64,000 nucleotides of DNA from Micromonospora phaseoli (GTDB taxonomy: Bacteria > Actinomycetota > Actinomycetes > Mycobacteriales > Micromonosporaceae): the NCBI RefSeq assembly GCF_900109115.1, contig NZ_FNYV01000008.1:186001-250000 (forward strand). Direction: 5' to 3'. The notes beneath the pieces are model-generated. The model saw only the letters and a list, made by a program, of their open reading frames with translations, was not told the origin of the DNA and ran no database searches. Position 1 is the first letter of the stretch. Each line of letters begins with the position of its first letter. The position numbers were made by a program, and so were the translations under genes. Shown here piece by piece: positions 44,548-53,806 of this stretch.

Positions 44548-45695
44548 TGGTCGTCCCTTCGCGCGGCCGGAGTCGTGCCGGTATGGGCCGGCGGGAACAC
44601 CGCGGCGGTCCGGAAGCGCCCATCGTGCTGTTGCACGGTCAGTTCGCCCCCGTCACCTGCCACACGTTGCTTGAGAACGGACAGCCCGCTGAGTTCGGCG
44701 GGCGCGTCCGCGGTCACCCCGTCGTTGACGATGGTGATGCCTGACTCGGAGAGCGTGATCTGCACCTGGGTGGCCTGCGCGTGGCGCAGGATGTTGGTGG
44801 TGGTCTCGCGCAGCACCTGGCCGAGCAGTTCGCTGACCCGGGAGTCGACCTCGGCCTCCCGGGTCACCCGGACCCGGATGCCGGCGGCCTCGAACAGGTT
44901 CTTCGCGTTCTCGATCTCGGCGGTGAGGTTGAGCCGCCGTTGGGCGTACGCGAGTTCCTTGGTCTGCACGATGGTGTCGCTGACCAGCGCGTAGGTCTCC
45001 CGCAGCTCCTTCTCCGCCCGTCCGGCGTCGCTGAGCAGCAGCTTCTGCGCCAGCGCGATCTTCAGCTTCACCACGTGCAGGGTGTGGCCCTGGATGTCGT
45101 GCAGGTCGCTGGCGAACCGGACCCGTTCCCGCACGACCGCCAGCTCCGCCTCGCGTTCCCGGGTCTGCTCGAGTTCCCGGATGAGGTCGTAGAACCGCTC
45201 ACCCACCATCGTCAGGACCGTCACGACGACGGTGAGGACAGTCGGGACCAGGACATAGGCGACCAGGACGTCGCCGATGTCGTCCCGCTGCACCAGCAGC
45301 CGCGCCGCGCCGACCACGGCGACGTAGGCGAACAGCCCGGCCACCGCCAGGGTCCGTCGCCGCCGCACCTCGCGCAGCGCGAGCGAACCCGCGGCGCAGA
45401 TACCCCAGTACGCGTTGGGACTGCCGGTCACCAGGACCCCCACCGGCCACACCGCTCCCGCCACAACCACGCAGGGCAGCGCGAACCGGGACAGGTCGTT
45501 GGCCGTCCACCGCTCGAAGGCCACCACAGCCGCCACCGCCCCCGGCGCCAGGACGACGACGTGCCACCAGGTACGCGCGTCGATGTAGAGCAGGATCACG
45601 GCGGCGAACACCACCGGCGGCAGTGAGGTGGCAAGGTTGAGCCGACGCAGCCTTCTCTGCGTCGAAGCGGTGAAGCGCGGCGATGGTCCGGTCAC
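44544..45695 (-). CDS. Sensor histidine kinase, DesK/NarL type
   Basis: 383 residues. About five to six membrane helices occupy residues 20-175, without a sizeable external domain. A coiled linker (YDLIRELEQTREREAELAVV) leads to the HisKA_3 box FASDLHDIQGHTL with His199. The ATPase domain is short (LRETTTNILRHAQATQV, ITIVNDGV) and its G boxes are reduced, as in this kinase group. Co-expressed with the LuxR-type regulator. Confidence 0.92.
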   Translation of the reverse strand: MTGPSPRFTASTQRRLRRLNLATSLPPVVFAAVILLYIDARTWWHVVVLAPGAVAAVVAFERWTANDLSRFALPCVVVAGAVWPVGVLVTGSPNAYWGICAAGSLALREVRRRRTLAVAGLFAYVAVVGAARLLVQRDDIGDVLVAYVLVPTVLTVVVTVLTMVGERFYDLIRELEQTREREAELAVVRERVRFASDLHDIQGHTLHVVKLKIALAQKLLLSDAGRAEKELRETYALVSDTIVQTKELAYAQRRLNLTAEIENAKNLFEAAGIRVRVTREAEVDSRVSELLGQVLRETTTNILRHAQATQVQITLSESGITIVNDGVTADAPAELSGLSVLKQRVAGDGGELTVQQHDGRFRTAAVFPPAHTGTTPAARRDDQ

Positions 45696-45802
45696 CTTCC
45701 CAGTATCCGGCGGCCACCGGCCACGGCCAGTGACACCGCGTCACTTGTAACCGTGACGTGGTCTCACTGACGAGTGGCCGCAACCGATGCTGTCATGGGT
45801 GC

Positions 45803-45961
45803 ATGTCCACCACACCCGTCATCGAAATCGACCGGCTGAACCTCACCTACGGCGACTTTCACGCCGTCCAGGACCTCTCCTTCGAGGCGCTCCGGCGAGC
45901 TGTACGCGCTGCTCGCCATCCGTCTGACGCGGATCCCGTCCTGGAAAGGAGGCCGGCGTGA
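45803..45961 (+). pseudogene. ABC transporter ATPase stump
   Basis: From ATG 45803 the sequence STTPVIEIDRLNLTYGDFHA with VQDLSFEA is the first 27 residues of an ABC ATPase, up to just before Walker A. A frame change then gives RRAVRAARHPSDADP; in the alternate frame GELYALLA continues the ATPase for a few residues. The Walker motifs and everything after are deleted, and the PHA-depolymerase-like gene begins at 45958. The stump probably marks the lost transporter once controlled by the adjacent two-component system. Confidence 0.75.
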
Positions 45962-47022
45962 CCTCCCCGCCGTCCCCGCTGGGCGCCGACATCGAGCCCA
46001 CCCCACCCTCGCGACGGCGGTGGCTCCGGATCGTCTCCGGCACCCTCGCCGCCGTCGTGGCCGCCGTCAGCCTCGGCGTCGCCGCCCTTCAACTCGGCCT
46101 GCCCTGGCAGATGGGCGAGGGTGACCGCAACCACGTCTACGAAGGCGACGCCGGGTCGCAGCGCTACCAGGTCCACCTTCCGCCCCAGCACGACGGGACA
46201 GTCCGGCTGCCGGTCGTGATGGCGATCCACGGCTGCGGAATGACCGGCTACGGGTGGAACTCCATGAAGTCCACGACGCAGCTCAACCGCCTGGCCGACC
46301 GGGAAGGCTTCATCGTCGTCTACCCCACGCAACTGATCTCCCGCAACGTGATCGCCTGCTGGAACTCCACCGACCCCCGGGAGCAGCAGCGGCACACCGG
46401 CGAACCGGCGCTGCTCGCCGGGGTCGCCCGCCAGGTGGTCGAGGACTACCACGCGGATCCCGCGCGGGTGCACGTGGCCGGCGCCTCGTCGGGCGCGGGG
46501 ACCGCCGTCATCCTCGCCGCGACCCACCCCGACGTGTTCGCCACGGTGACCTCGGTCGCCGGCGGCGAGTACGGGCTCAACCAGGTCGACCCGGACGACC
46601 CGGACGCGACCCCGCCGCTGCACACGGCCTGGCAGGCCCGGGGACAGATGGGCGAGCGGGCCCGGCGGGTGCCGCTGCTGGTCATCCAGGGCGAGCAGGA
46701 CGAGGTCGTGCCGCCGCTGGTCGCCACCCGACTCGTCGAACACTGGACCGCGTTGAGCGATCTCGTCGACGACGGCCTGCCCAACGACAGCCTTGACCTG
46801 ACCGAGGAGACCGTGTCGGTGCCGGCCGAGGCGGGGCGGCACGCGTACACGCATTCGACCATCACGGCGTCTGACGGCTTGTCGGTCGTCGAGGCGTACC
46901 GCATCCAGGACATGGGGCACGCCTGGCCGGGCCCGGACGGTGACGGCCGCTACACCGATCACGCAGGCCCCGACGCCAGCGAGATCGTGTGGGAGTTCGC
47001 CGAGCGCCACCCGATGCGATGA
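45958..47022 (+). CDS. PHA/PHB depolymerase-like esterase (LpqC type)
   Basis: 354 residues from GTG 45958 behind AAGGAGG. A single N-terminal membrane anchor or uncleaved signal (WLRIVSGTLAAVVAAVSLGVA) puts the enzyme outside the membrane. YQVHLPPQHDG, VVMAIHGCGMTGYGWNSM (oxyanion region) and the lipase box GASSGAGTA with the nucleophile Ser are typical of type 1 extracellular poly(3-hydroxybutyrate) depolymerase and feruloyl-esterase-like enzymes. IQGEQDEVVPP and MGHAWPG supply the acid and His. Polymer binding domains are absent, so oligomer or ester hydrolysis is more likely. Confidence 0.87.
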   Translation: MTSPPSPLGADIEPTPPSRRRWLRIVSGTLAAVVAAVSLGVAALQLGLPWQMGEGDRNHVYEGDAGSQRYQVHLPPQHDGTVRLPVVMAIHGCGMTGYGWNSMKSTTQLNRLADREGFIVVYPTQLISRNVIACWNSTDPREQQRHTGEPALLAGVARQVVEDYHADPARVHVAGASSGAGTAVILAATHPDVFATVTSVAGGEYGLNQVDPDDPDATPPLHTAWQARGQMGERARRVPLLVIQGEQDEVVPPLVATRLVEHWTALSDLVDDGLPNDSLDLTEETVSVPAEAGRHAYTHSTITASDGLSVVEAYRIQDMGHAWPGPDGDGRYTDHAGPDASEIVWEFAERHPMR

Positions 47023-47040
47023 GGCCCCGGCCCCCGGCGG

Positions 47041-47565
47041 CTACGGCGCGGACGGCCCGGACGGCGCCGCTGCGCGGTTGACGGCGGCCGCGACGGCGGT
47101 GCCGATGCGCGTCAACGTTGCCAGCTCGTGGGGTTCGAGCTGGTCGATCAGGTACTCACGGACCGCCGCGACATGTCCCGGCGCCGCGGCCACGACAACC
47201 TCGTAACCGGCCTCGGTCAGGATCGCGTTGGTGGCTCTGCCTGCGCCGGGGATCCGGGCCCGCGCGAGCAGTCCGCGTTTCTCCAGCCGTCCGACGACGT
47301 GCGACAGGCGGGACAGCGACGCCGCCGTTCGTGCGGCGAGACGACTCATCTGCATCGTTCGTTCCGGCTCCTCGGAGAGCACCGAGAGCACCATGTACTC
47401 GAAGAAGCTCAGCTGGGACTCGCGTTGCATCCGCGCGTCCAGGGCAGCCGGCAGGCTGATCATGATCGCGGAGTTGGCCAGCCATGCCGCCCGCTCGTCG
47501 TCACTCAACCACCGCGCCTCGGCAACGGGTCCGGTGGACCTGCCTGCCGCCTCCTTCTTGACCAT
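47041..47565 (-). CDS. MarR family transcriptional regulator
   Basis: 174 residues from ATG 47565; TACCGT 7 nt upstream fixes this start, while a longer frame to 47607 would begin inside the operator. The winged helix spans about 40-130: LSFFEYMVLSVLSEEPERTMQMSRLA, RTAASLSRLSHVVGRLEKRGLL and ATNAILTEAGYEVV. It diverges from an aldo/keto reductase gene with a large palindrome between them, so autorepression and control of the reductase are likely. The ligand is unknown. Confidence 0.92.
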   Translation of the reverse strand: MVKKEAAGRSTGPVAEARWLSDDERAAWLANSAIMISLPAALDARMQRESQLSFFEYMVLSVLSEEPERTMQMSRLAARTAASLSRLSHVVGRLEKRGLLARARIPGAGRATNAILTEAGYEVVVAAAPGHVAAVREYLIDQLEPHELATLTRIGTAVAAAVNRAAAPSGPSAP

Positions 47566-47572
47566 GAGCGTC

Positions 47573-47578
47573 ACGGTA
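47573..47578 (-). promoter_or_regulatory. -10 hexamer TACCGT for the marR gene
   Basis: On the minus strand TACCGT ends 7 nt before ATG 47565; its -35 position would fall within the left arm of the palindrome at 47590-47630. Confidence 0.45.
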
Positions 47579-47589
47579 CTAGCGACTTG

Positions 47590-47630
47590 TTGACGCTTCA
47601 AGTTCAAGGGGGTAGAACTTGAAACGTCAA
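47590..47630. promoter_or_regulatory. MarR operator palindrome
   Basis: TTGACG-c-TTCAAGTTC (47590-47605) and GAACTTGAA-a-CGTCAA (47615-47630) form 16-base arms with a single mismatch around a 9-base centre. The site lies between the divergent marR and aldo/keto reductase genes and overlaps the expected promoter of marR. Size and symmetry fit one or two MarR dimers. Confidence 0.75.
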
Positions 47631-47674
47631 GTTTGCCGGAGGGACCGACAAACCGGATGAGGAAGGACTACCGG

Positions 47675-48646
47675 ATGCACACCACATCGCTGGGCGGCCT
47701 CAATGTCTCGCGCATCGGTCTCGGAGCCATGGGAATGTCGGCCTACTACACCGGCGCCGGCCATGACGAAGCTGAGTCGATCCGCACCATCCGGCGCGCT
47801 CTGGACCTCGGCGCCACGCACCTGGACACCGCCGAGGTGTACGGGCCGTACGTCAACGAGGAACTGGTGGGTCGCGCGATCAGAGGCCGCCGGGACGAAG
47901 TCGTCCTGGCCACCAAGTTCGGCCTCGTCTCGCACACCGGCGGACCAGGTCCGGACAGCACCCCCGCCAACATCCGCGCCGCGGTGGACGGGTCGCTGCG
48001 GCGGCTCGGCACCGATCACATCGATCTGTACTACCAGCACCGGGTCGACCGAGGCACCCCCATCGAGGAGACGGTGGCAGCGTTGAGCGACCTGGTGGCC
48101 ACGGGCAAGGTGCGCCACATCGGGCTCTCCGAGGCGTCCGCGACGACGATTCGACGGGCTCACGCGGTCCATCCGGTCGCCGCCGTCCAGACGGAGTACT
48201 CGCTGTGGACCCGCGACCCCGAGGTCGACGTGCTGCCCACGCTGCGGGAACTTGGCATCGGTCTCGTGCCCTACTCGCCGCTCGGGCACGGCTTTCTCAC
48301 CGGTGACATCCGCTCTCTCGACGGCCTGGACGCCACCGACTGGCGGCGCACCAATCCCCGGTTCACCGGCGACAACCTCACGCGCAACCTCCGCATCGTC
48401 GACGAGGTCCGTGACGTCGCCGACGAAGCAGGGGCCACGCCCGCGCAGATCGCCCTGGCCTGGATCCTCGCGCAGGGCGAGGGCATCGCGCCGATCCCGG
48501 GCACCAAGCGCGTCCACCGACTCGAGGAGAACTGCGCCACCGACAGCATCCGACTCACCGCCGGTCAGATCGCCCGACTGAACGCCCTGACCCCGGCGTC
48601 CGGCGACCGCCACGCCGAGCCCGACATGGCCGCCATCGACGGTTGA
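47675..48646 (+). CDS. Aldo/keto reductase
   Basis: 323 residues from ATG 47675 behind GAGGAAGGA. The catalytic Asp-Tyr-Lys-His set is visible: [26 protein letters not shown] and [23 protein letters not shown] near the C-terminus binds the NADPH phosphate. It belongs to the YajO/AKR13-like group that reduces aldehydes and ketones. It is followed by a SnoaL-like gene 21 bp downstream; both are probably induced when MarR is released. Confidence 0.92.
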   Translation: MHTTSLGGLNVSRIGLGAMGMSAYYTGAGHDEAESIRTIRRALDLGATHLDTAEVYGPYVNEELVGRAIRGRRDEVVLATKFGLVSHTGGPGPDSTPANIRAAVDGSLRRLGTDHIDLYYQHRVDRGTPIEETVAALSDLVATGKVRHIGLSEASATTIRRAHAVHPVAAVQTEYSLWTRDPEVDVLPTLRELGIGLVPYSPLGHGFLTGDIRSLDGLDATDWRRTNPRFTGDNLTRNLRIVDEVRDVADEAGATPAQIALAWILAQGEGIAPIPGTKRVHRLEENCATDSIRLTAGQIARLNALTPASGDRHAEPDMAAIDG

Positions 48647-48667
48647 GCAGAGCATCTTGAGGAGAAC

Positions 48668-49054
48668 ATGACGATGAACGATCGAGAGCAAGCAGGGCGT
48701 ACCGGTGTCCTGCGGCGCATGGAGACGGCGATGAACGGCCACGACCTGGACGCGCTGGCCGACTGCTTCACCGACGACTTCCACTCGGATCTGCCAATCC
48801 ACCCCCGCCGTTCCTTCACCGGCCGCGAGCAGATGCGGAACAACTGGGCCTTCCTGTTCGCACATGTCCCCGACCTGGCGGCAGAGGTCCTGCAGTCGGT
48901 CACGGGCGGCGACCAGGTGTGGAGCGAGTGGGAGATCCACGGCACCACGGTCGACGGCACCCGGTACCTGTCGCGCGGCGTGGCCATCATGTGGCTGCAC
49001 GAGGAACGGGTCGCCTCGGTCCGGTTCTACCTCGACGACGTCGACCCGGACTGA
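48668..49054 (+). CDS. SnoaL-like/NTF2-fold protein
   Basis: 128 residues from ATG 48668 (GAGGAGA upstream). An NTF2-like fold is indicated by VLRRMETAMNGHDLDALADCF, RRSFTGREQMRNNWAFLFA and the closing RVASVRFYLDDVDPD. Polyketide cyclases and small-molecule isomerases share the fold, and many members have unknown substrates. It is likely co-transcribed with the aldo/keto reductase. Confidence 0.83.
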   Translation: MTMNDREQAGRTGVLRRMETAMNGHDLDALADCFTDDFHSDLPIHPRRSFTGREQMRNNWAFLFAHVPDLAAEVLQSVTGGDQVWSEWEIHGTTVDGTRYLSRGVAIMWLHEERVASVRFYLDDVDPD

Positions 49055-49189
49055 CGTCGAACGCAGCCCACCCTTCTCGGCGCACGGCGCGATGCCCGCA
49101 TGTCACCAGCCGCTGCAGCCGGCGCCGTGTCACCTCCGACGCGTGACGTGACGTCACTGTTCGCCACGCCGGTCAGCGCGGACAGTGGG

Positions 49190-49952
49190 ATGGTGACCAC
49201 GACAACCGCCTCCCTCGCCCATGACGTCAACGGGACCGGGCCCCTGCTCCTCGCGATCCACGGCATGACCGAGGACCGCCATTTCTGGGATCGCGTGCCG
49301 CTGGCCACGCACTTCCGCACCGTCCGCGTCGACCTGCGCGGCCACGGGGACTCCCCTCGCGCGGCGCCGTACGACCCGCCTGACCATGGCCGGAGACGTG
49401 CACGAGGTCGTCCGCGCACTGGGGATCCAGCAACGCCCCCTGGTCCTGGGGCACTCCTACGGCGGAGTGGTGGCCACCGCCTACGCCTCGCATTTCCCGG
49501 CGCGCGGCGTGGTCAACATCGACCAGACCCTCGACGTGACGCCCCTGCCGGCACGGATGGCCCGGGCCCTGCGGGGGGAGGGCTACGAGGACGTCATGGC
49601 GGCGGCCTTCACCCAGATGTACGGTCAGCTCGACCCCGCCGTCGCCGAAGACCTCCACGTACGCCGGAAGGTACGCCAGGACGTCCTGCTCGGAATGTGG
49701 GCTCCCCTGCTCGACCTAGGACCGCAGGATCTGACCGCGTTCATGACCGACCTGATGCCGACGCGGCGACCCACGCCGTACCTGTCACTGCACGGCCTAC
49801 CCGTGCCCGACGACTACCCGGACTGGCTACGCAGCCGCGTTCCCGGTGCGCTCGTCGAATCAGCGCCGGCCGTCACCCACTATCCCCACCTGGCCGACCC
49901 CGCCTGGTTCATGGGGCGGCTGATCGCCTTCGACGAAGCTGACCTCCGGTAA
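49190..49952 (+). pseudogene. Alpha/beta hydrolase interrupted by a frameshift
   Basis: Frame 2 from ATG 49190 gives [18 protein letters not shown] and [19 protein letters not shown]. At about 49378 one extra C (ACCCGCCTGACC) shifts the frame; frame 3 then continues [16 protein letters not shown], the nucleophile elbow [16 protein letters not shown], and on to the His region [15 protein letters not shown] at the stop 49952. Without the extra base the protein would be about 253 residues and complete. Either a recent mutation or a sequence error explains it; all catalytic residues remain. Confidence 0.8.
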
Positions 49953-50054
49953 CGGCGCAAAGAGATGCCACCGCCGACCTATCCTCTGCTCTAGGCCATC
50001 CGGCGACGGGAAGACCCACCAATGTCCCTGACCGACATCGAGGTGTGAGATGCC

Positions 50055-50513
50055 ATGCCATATCTGAGCCCGGTCGCAGCGCAGCGCGTCGAGGCCGCCG
50101 TCGTCGCGGCCCTCGCCGTCGTCGTAACCGTCACCGCCGGGTACCCGTGGTGGTCGCTGCTTGCCCTCTTCCTCGTCTTCGACCTGTCCATGCTCGGCTA
50201 CCTGCACGGGCCACGCTTTGGCGCCTTCTGCTACAACCTGGCGCACTCCTACACGCTGCCGGCGGCGCTCGGCGTGGTGGCCGTGGCCGAAGCCGGGTTC
50301 GGCGACCAGAACCGCTGGCTCGGAGTGCTGGCCATCGCGTGGGTGTTCCACATCGCCATCGACCGCGCCCTCGGTTACGGCCTCAAAACGGCCGAAGGAT
50401 TCGAACATACTCACCTCGGTCCGATCGGGAAGGCCCGTCGTGCCCGGTCGACCGTCGACACCGCGGCGTCCGGTGGGCCCGGCACTCGCGACGAGAACGA
50501 CCATCTGCGGTGA
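50055..50513 (+). CDS. DUF4260 family membrane protein
   Basis: 152 residues. Hydrophobic helices at about 10-30, 33-48 (WWSLLALFLVFDLSMLGYL), 60-80 and 90-103. The family motif HIAIDRALGYGLKTAEGFEHTHLG is intact near 98-121. DUF4260 proteins are small integral membrane proteins of unknown function. The last 25 residues are polar and extend beyond the usual end. It stands between the broken hydrolase and the LamG gene. Confidence 0.8.
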   Translation: MPYLSPVAAQRVEAAVVAALAVVVTVTAGYPWWSLLALFLVFDLSMLGYLHGPRFGAFCYNLAHSYTLPAALGVVAVAEAGFGDQNRWLGVLAIAWVFHIAIDRALGYGLKTAEGFEHTHLGPIGKARRARSTVDTAASGGPGTRDENDHLR

Positions 50514-50558
50514 GCCCGCACCAGCGCCGATGCGCCAGCCGACTTCCCAACGTACCTG

Positions 50559-52613
50559 CTAGGCGGGACAGCCTTCGCCGGGAGACTCGCCGTTCGGGAA
50601 CAGATAGACGTCCCAGTAGTCGCCCTGCCCGCTGATCGAGATCGGATCGCTGGCCGAGAGACCGCAGTGTGTGGTGGAAATGGTGTACATGCCGGAGGGC
50701 ACGTCAACGAAGGTGTAGTTGCCGTCCGCCCCGGCCGTGGTCTGGAATCCCCCCGGCTCCAAGGTGACGACGGCACCGGCCGCCGGTTGCCACGTCGTCG
50801 TGTCGATCACCATGCCGGTAAGGCTCCACTTCGCCACGACCGTGTACTCCGCCTGCGCCAAACCACTGCGTCGGCCTCCGTCGTCGACCGAGGCCGCCAG
50901 CAGCAATCGGGAGCCGGCGACGTTCCCGGCTTCGATGGTCACCACGGCCGTGCCGCCCGGTTCCGTGGCGGCTACATCCGCACCGAGGCTGATTGCCCGG
51001 GAGTCGTACCGGAATGTGGTGACGTTGGTGTCGCCGCCCGCATCGAACCGCACCGTGATCGTGCTTCCGGTCGTAGTCTGCTCCCCGTCCGGGAAGGAGA
51101 TGACCGGTGGAAGCGGCGCAGCCATCTCGGCGAACCTGCTGGGACTCTCGAGGTAGTTGTAGATTTGCACGTCGTCGACGGCGCCGTCGAGGAACGAGTC
51201 GGGGGAGCCGTCCCACATGCGTCGGCCGATCGTGAGCCCACCGCTGGCGTTGAACGCGCTGGGCAGGGTGGCGGTGGTCGACTGTGGTTCGCCGTTGACA
51301 TAGAGCCGGAGCGTGCCGGTGGGCGCCTCGTAGGCAGCTGCCAGGTGGGTCCAGCGTCCCGCGACGGCGGAGCCGTCGGAGTACGCGTGCCGCGACTCGG
51401 CGGTCTCAGTGTCCGCCGCTGTCATGCTGAACCGCCACTTCCCCACCTCCGCGTCGTAGCCGAGGGTAAACGGCGAACGGCGGGTCGCGTCAGCGCCGAC
51501 AGCGGTCTGGAAGCCGGTCGTACTCGCACCGGTGAGCTTGACCCGGGCGGTCACCGTGAAACTGGTGTCGGTCCGCACCGGCGTCGGGAGGCCGGTGTCC
51601 GGGTTCTCGATGAGGACCGGTCCGGCCGTGCCCGCCCAGGCGGTCGAGCCGTTGAGCGCGAGGGCGTTGCCGACGCCGCCCCGGCCCGTCGTCCGGTCCG
51701 CGCCACCGTCCAACGTGATGGTGTTCCCGTGCGCGGTCACGTCGGAGGCGGGTCCGTCCGCCTCGTCGAAGTTCCACCCACCCGCCGGCCCGGCTGGCCC
51801 CCGTACGCGGAATGTGTAGGTGCTCGGACTCTGCGAGCGGCGACCGGCGGCGTCCTTCGACCAGACCGACAGGGTGTTGACCCCATCGCGCGGCGGCGCG
51901 ACCGTTATCGAGGCGCCATGGTCGGATGCGCGAGGTTGCACCGACCACGTAAGGGCGGAGCTCGAGTCGAAGGTGTAGATGTACTCCACGACCTCGTGCG
52001 GGCGTTCCGCCGGAGGCGCCACCTCGAACACCCCGGCAATTCCGACTCCGCCACGTGGACCGGCGTCGTTCGGGTAGTCGGTCGACGTCACCGCACCCGG
52101 CGGTGGCGGCGGAGTGAGGTCGACGGTGAACTCGCAGGTCTCCGACCAGGCCCCGTATCTGGCGCCGTCATGGGTGCGGGCCTGCCAGGCGTACGTCTGG
52201 CCGTCGCTGAGCTCGCCCTCGGGCACCGCCGCGGAGACCGACGACGAATTCCCTGCCGACTGGGCAACCCGGTCGGTTCCGTTACGTACGCCGTCCGACG
52301 GCCACCAGTGGAACCAGGTCGTCAGCGACTGCTGGCCCTGGTCCGGGTCGCTCTGCATGGCTGAGAGATACGGGGTCGCCGTCAACACGTACGGTCGTGA
52401 CGTGCCGGCGGCGCAGGTCTTGCCGTCGGACCGAAGGTCCGTCGGCGGACTCGGCTTGCGGTTTTGGGCACCGGCGGACCCGGTCTTGGGACCGGCCGCG
52501 GCCGGAGAGGTCACCACGAGCAGTGCGGCCACAGCCACCGCAGCCAACGACCCGAGTCGGGCGAGCGTGCCGCCTGGGCGCGCCGATGCGGTCAGTCTCT
52601 GGTTCCAGCTCAA
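50559..52613 (-). CDS. Secreted LamG-domain protein
   Basis: 684 residues. Signal peptide about 1-40 (LGSLAAVAVAALLVVTSPAAA). Fibronectin/Ig-like repeats follow (YAWQARTHDGARYGAWSETC). A LamG/concanavalin-like domain at about 290-490 has TVTARVKLTG, WTHLAAAYEAPTGTLRLYVNG and GAVDDVQIYNYL. The C-terminal 80 residues are a carboxypeptidase-regulatory/Cna-B-like fold (GMVIDTTTWQPAAGAVVTLE, GNYTFVDVPSGMYTI). It should be an exported, multi-domain binding protein, with no catalytic motif seen. Similar proteins in Streptomyces are large and of unknown role. Confidence 0.82.
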   Translation of the reverse strand: MSWNQRLTASARPGGTLARLGSLAAVAVAALLVVTSPAAAGPKTGSAGAQNRKPSPPTDLRSDGKTCAAGTSRPYVLTATPYLSAMQSDPDQGQQSLTTWFHWWPSDGVRNGTDRVAQSAGNSSSVSAAVPEGELSDGQTYAWQARTHDGARYGAWSETCEFTVDLTPPPPPGAVTSTDYPNDAGPRGGVGIAGVFEVAPPAERPHEVVEYIYTFDSSSALTWSVQPRASDHGASITVAPPRDGVNTLSVWSKDAAGRRSQSPSTYTFRVRGPAGPAGGWNFDEADGPASDVTAHGNTITLDGGADRTTGRGGVGNALALNGSTAWAGTAGPVLIENPDTGLPTPVRTDTSFTVTARVKLTGASTTGFQTAVGADATRRSPFTLGYDAEVGKWRFSMTAADTETAESRHAYSDGSAVAGRWTHLAAAYEAPTGTLRLYVNGEPQSTTATLPSAFNASGGLTIGRRMWDGSPDSFLDGAVDDVQIYNYLESPSRFAEMAAPLPPVISFPDGEQTTTGSTITVRFDAGGDTNVTTFRYDSRAISLGADVAATEPGGTAVVTIEAGNVAGSRLLLAASVDDGGRRSGLAQAEYTVVAKWSLTGMVIDTTTWQPAAGAVVTLEPGGFQTTAGADGNYTFVDVPSGMYTISTTHCGLSASDPISISGQGDYWDVYLFPNGESPGEGCPA

Positions 52614-52734
52614 CGCAGCCCCCGTGGATTCGTTCCATCACCGCGCGCTCAAGCTAGAGCAGCAATATCAGCGCCGTCAATGTGAGTCTCTCTCGGTGGC
52701 TACAAGCGATGCGGAGGTTCCCTCAGCGGCTCGG

Positions 52735-53628
52735 TTACTGGGCCGGCGTGGTGATGAGCTCGTCGGCGACCCACTGGGCGACGTTGGCGGGATAGGGCGC
52801 CGGCAGTCCGAGGACGATGTGCTGCAAGCCGGCGTCGATCGCTTTGCCGATCGCGTCCTGGGTGATGCTGGGCTGGTCGTAGGAGACCTGCAGGACGATG
52901 GATCGGGTGATCGAGGCGGGGTCGCGACCGATCTCGGTGCAGTAGCGGTCCAGCAGTGCGCTGCGCCTGACGGCGTCGTCGATGTCGGCGCCGGGGATGT
53001 TCCACAGGTCGGCGTGCTCGGCGGCCACGCGCAGCACGGGGGCCGAGCGTCCGCCGATGAGAATCGGCGGGTGGGGGCGCTGGATGGGTTTGGGGTTGCA
53101 GAACGCTCCGGTGAGACGGTGGTAGGTCCCGTGGAAGTCGAATGGTTCCGTCCCGGTCCACAACCGCCGGATGACGGTGCACGCCTCGGCGAGGCTTCCC
53201 ACGGCGTGTGCCGAGTCGTGGAAGGGCAGGCCGTGTGCCTCGTACTCTCGCCGGGCCAGTGGGTGGCTGGGTCGTGAACCCGCACCGATACCGAAGTCGA
53301 GCCGTCCGCCGGAGACGATGTCGACGGTCGCGGCGATCTTGGCCAGCATCGCGGGCGGGCGGATGCGGTTGCTGGTCACGAGCAGGCCGAGTCGCAGTCG
53401 CCGGGTCTGTGCGGCGAGGGCCGAGAGCAGGGTCCAGCCTTCGTAGGTCGGCCCGTTCGGGTCGCCGCCGATCGGCATGAGGTGATCGAACAGCCACGCG
53501 TGCTCGATCTCCGGGATCGTGTCCGCCTCGCGCCAGACCCGCAGGACGTCGTGGTAGTCGACCTGTGAGGGGGCGGTCATGATCCCGAAGCGGGCCCGGC
53601 TCCTGGGATTGAGCCCGCTCGCCGCCAC
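52735..53628 (-). CDS. LLM class flavin/F420-dependent oxidoreductase
   Basis: 297 residues from GTG 53628, the start that retains the first strand (RARFGIMTAPSQ); ATG 53580 would cut it. It is a TIM-barrel luciferase-like protein with EIEHAWLFDHLMPIGGD, LGLLVTSNRIRPPAMLAKIAATVD, LDFGIGAGSRPSHPLARREYEA and PPILIGGRSAPVLRVAAEHADLWN. F420 use is likely in this lineage but not provable by sequence. An SDR gene lies upstream on the same strand (178 bp gap). Confidence 0.88.
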   Translation of the reverse strand: MAASGLNPRSRARFGIMTAPSQVDYHDVLRVWREADTIPEIEHAWLFDHLMPIGGDPNGPTYEGWTLLSALAAQTRRLRLGLLVTSNRIRPPAMLAKIAATVDIVSGGRLDFGIGAGSRPSHPLARREYEAHGLPFHDSAHAVGSLAEACTVIRRLWTGTEPFDFHGTYHRLTGAFCNPKPIQRPHPPILIGGRSAPVLRVAAEHADLWNIPGADIDDAVRRSALLDRYCTEIGRDPASITRSIVLQVSYDQPSITQDAIGKAIDAGLQHIVLGLPAPYPANVAQWVADELITTPAQ

Positions 53629-53806
53629 GCCATCATCTCCGGCGCCGACCCATGCCGCCTCGCCCCGGTCGAATCCCCGGGGCACCGCCTGGATCTCGAT
53701 GAGCGGAGCCCTGGTGCCACTCGATCCACAGCCAGGTCCTGATATCCGGTCATGACTTGTGTGCATCGGTGTCATCGCGTCCATCGTTTGTCTAGCGGCG
53801 GCGGAG

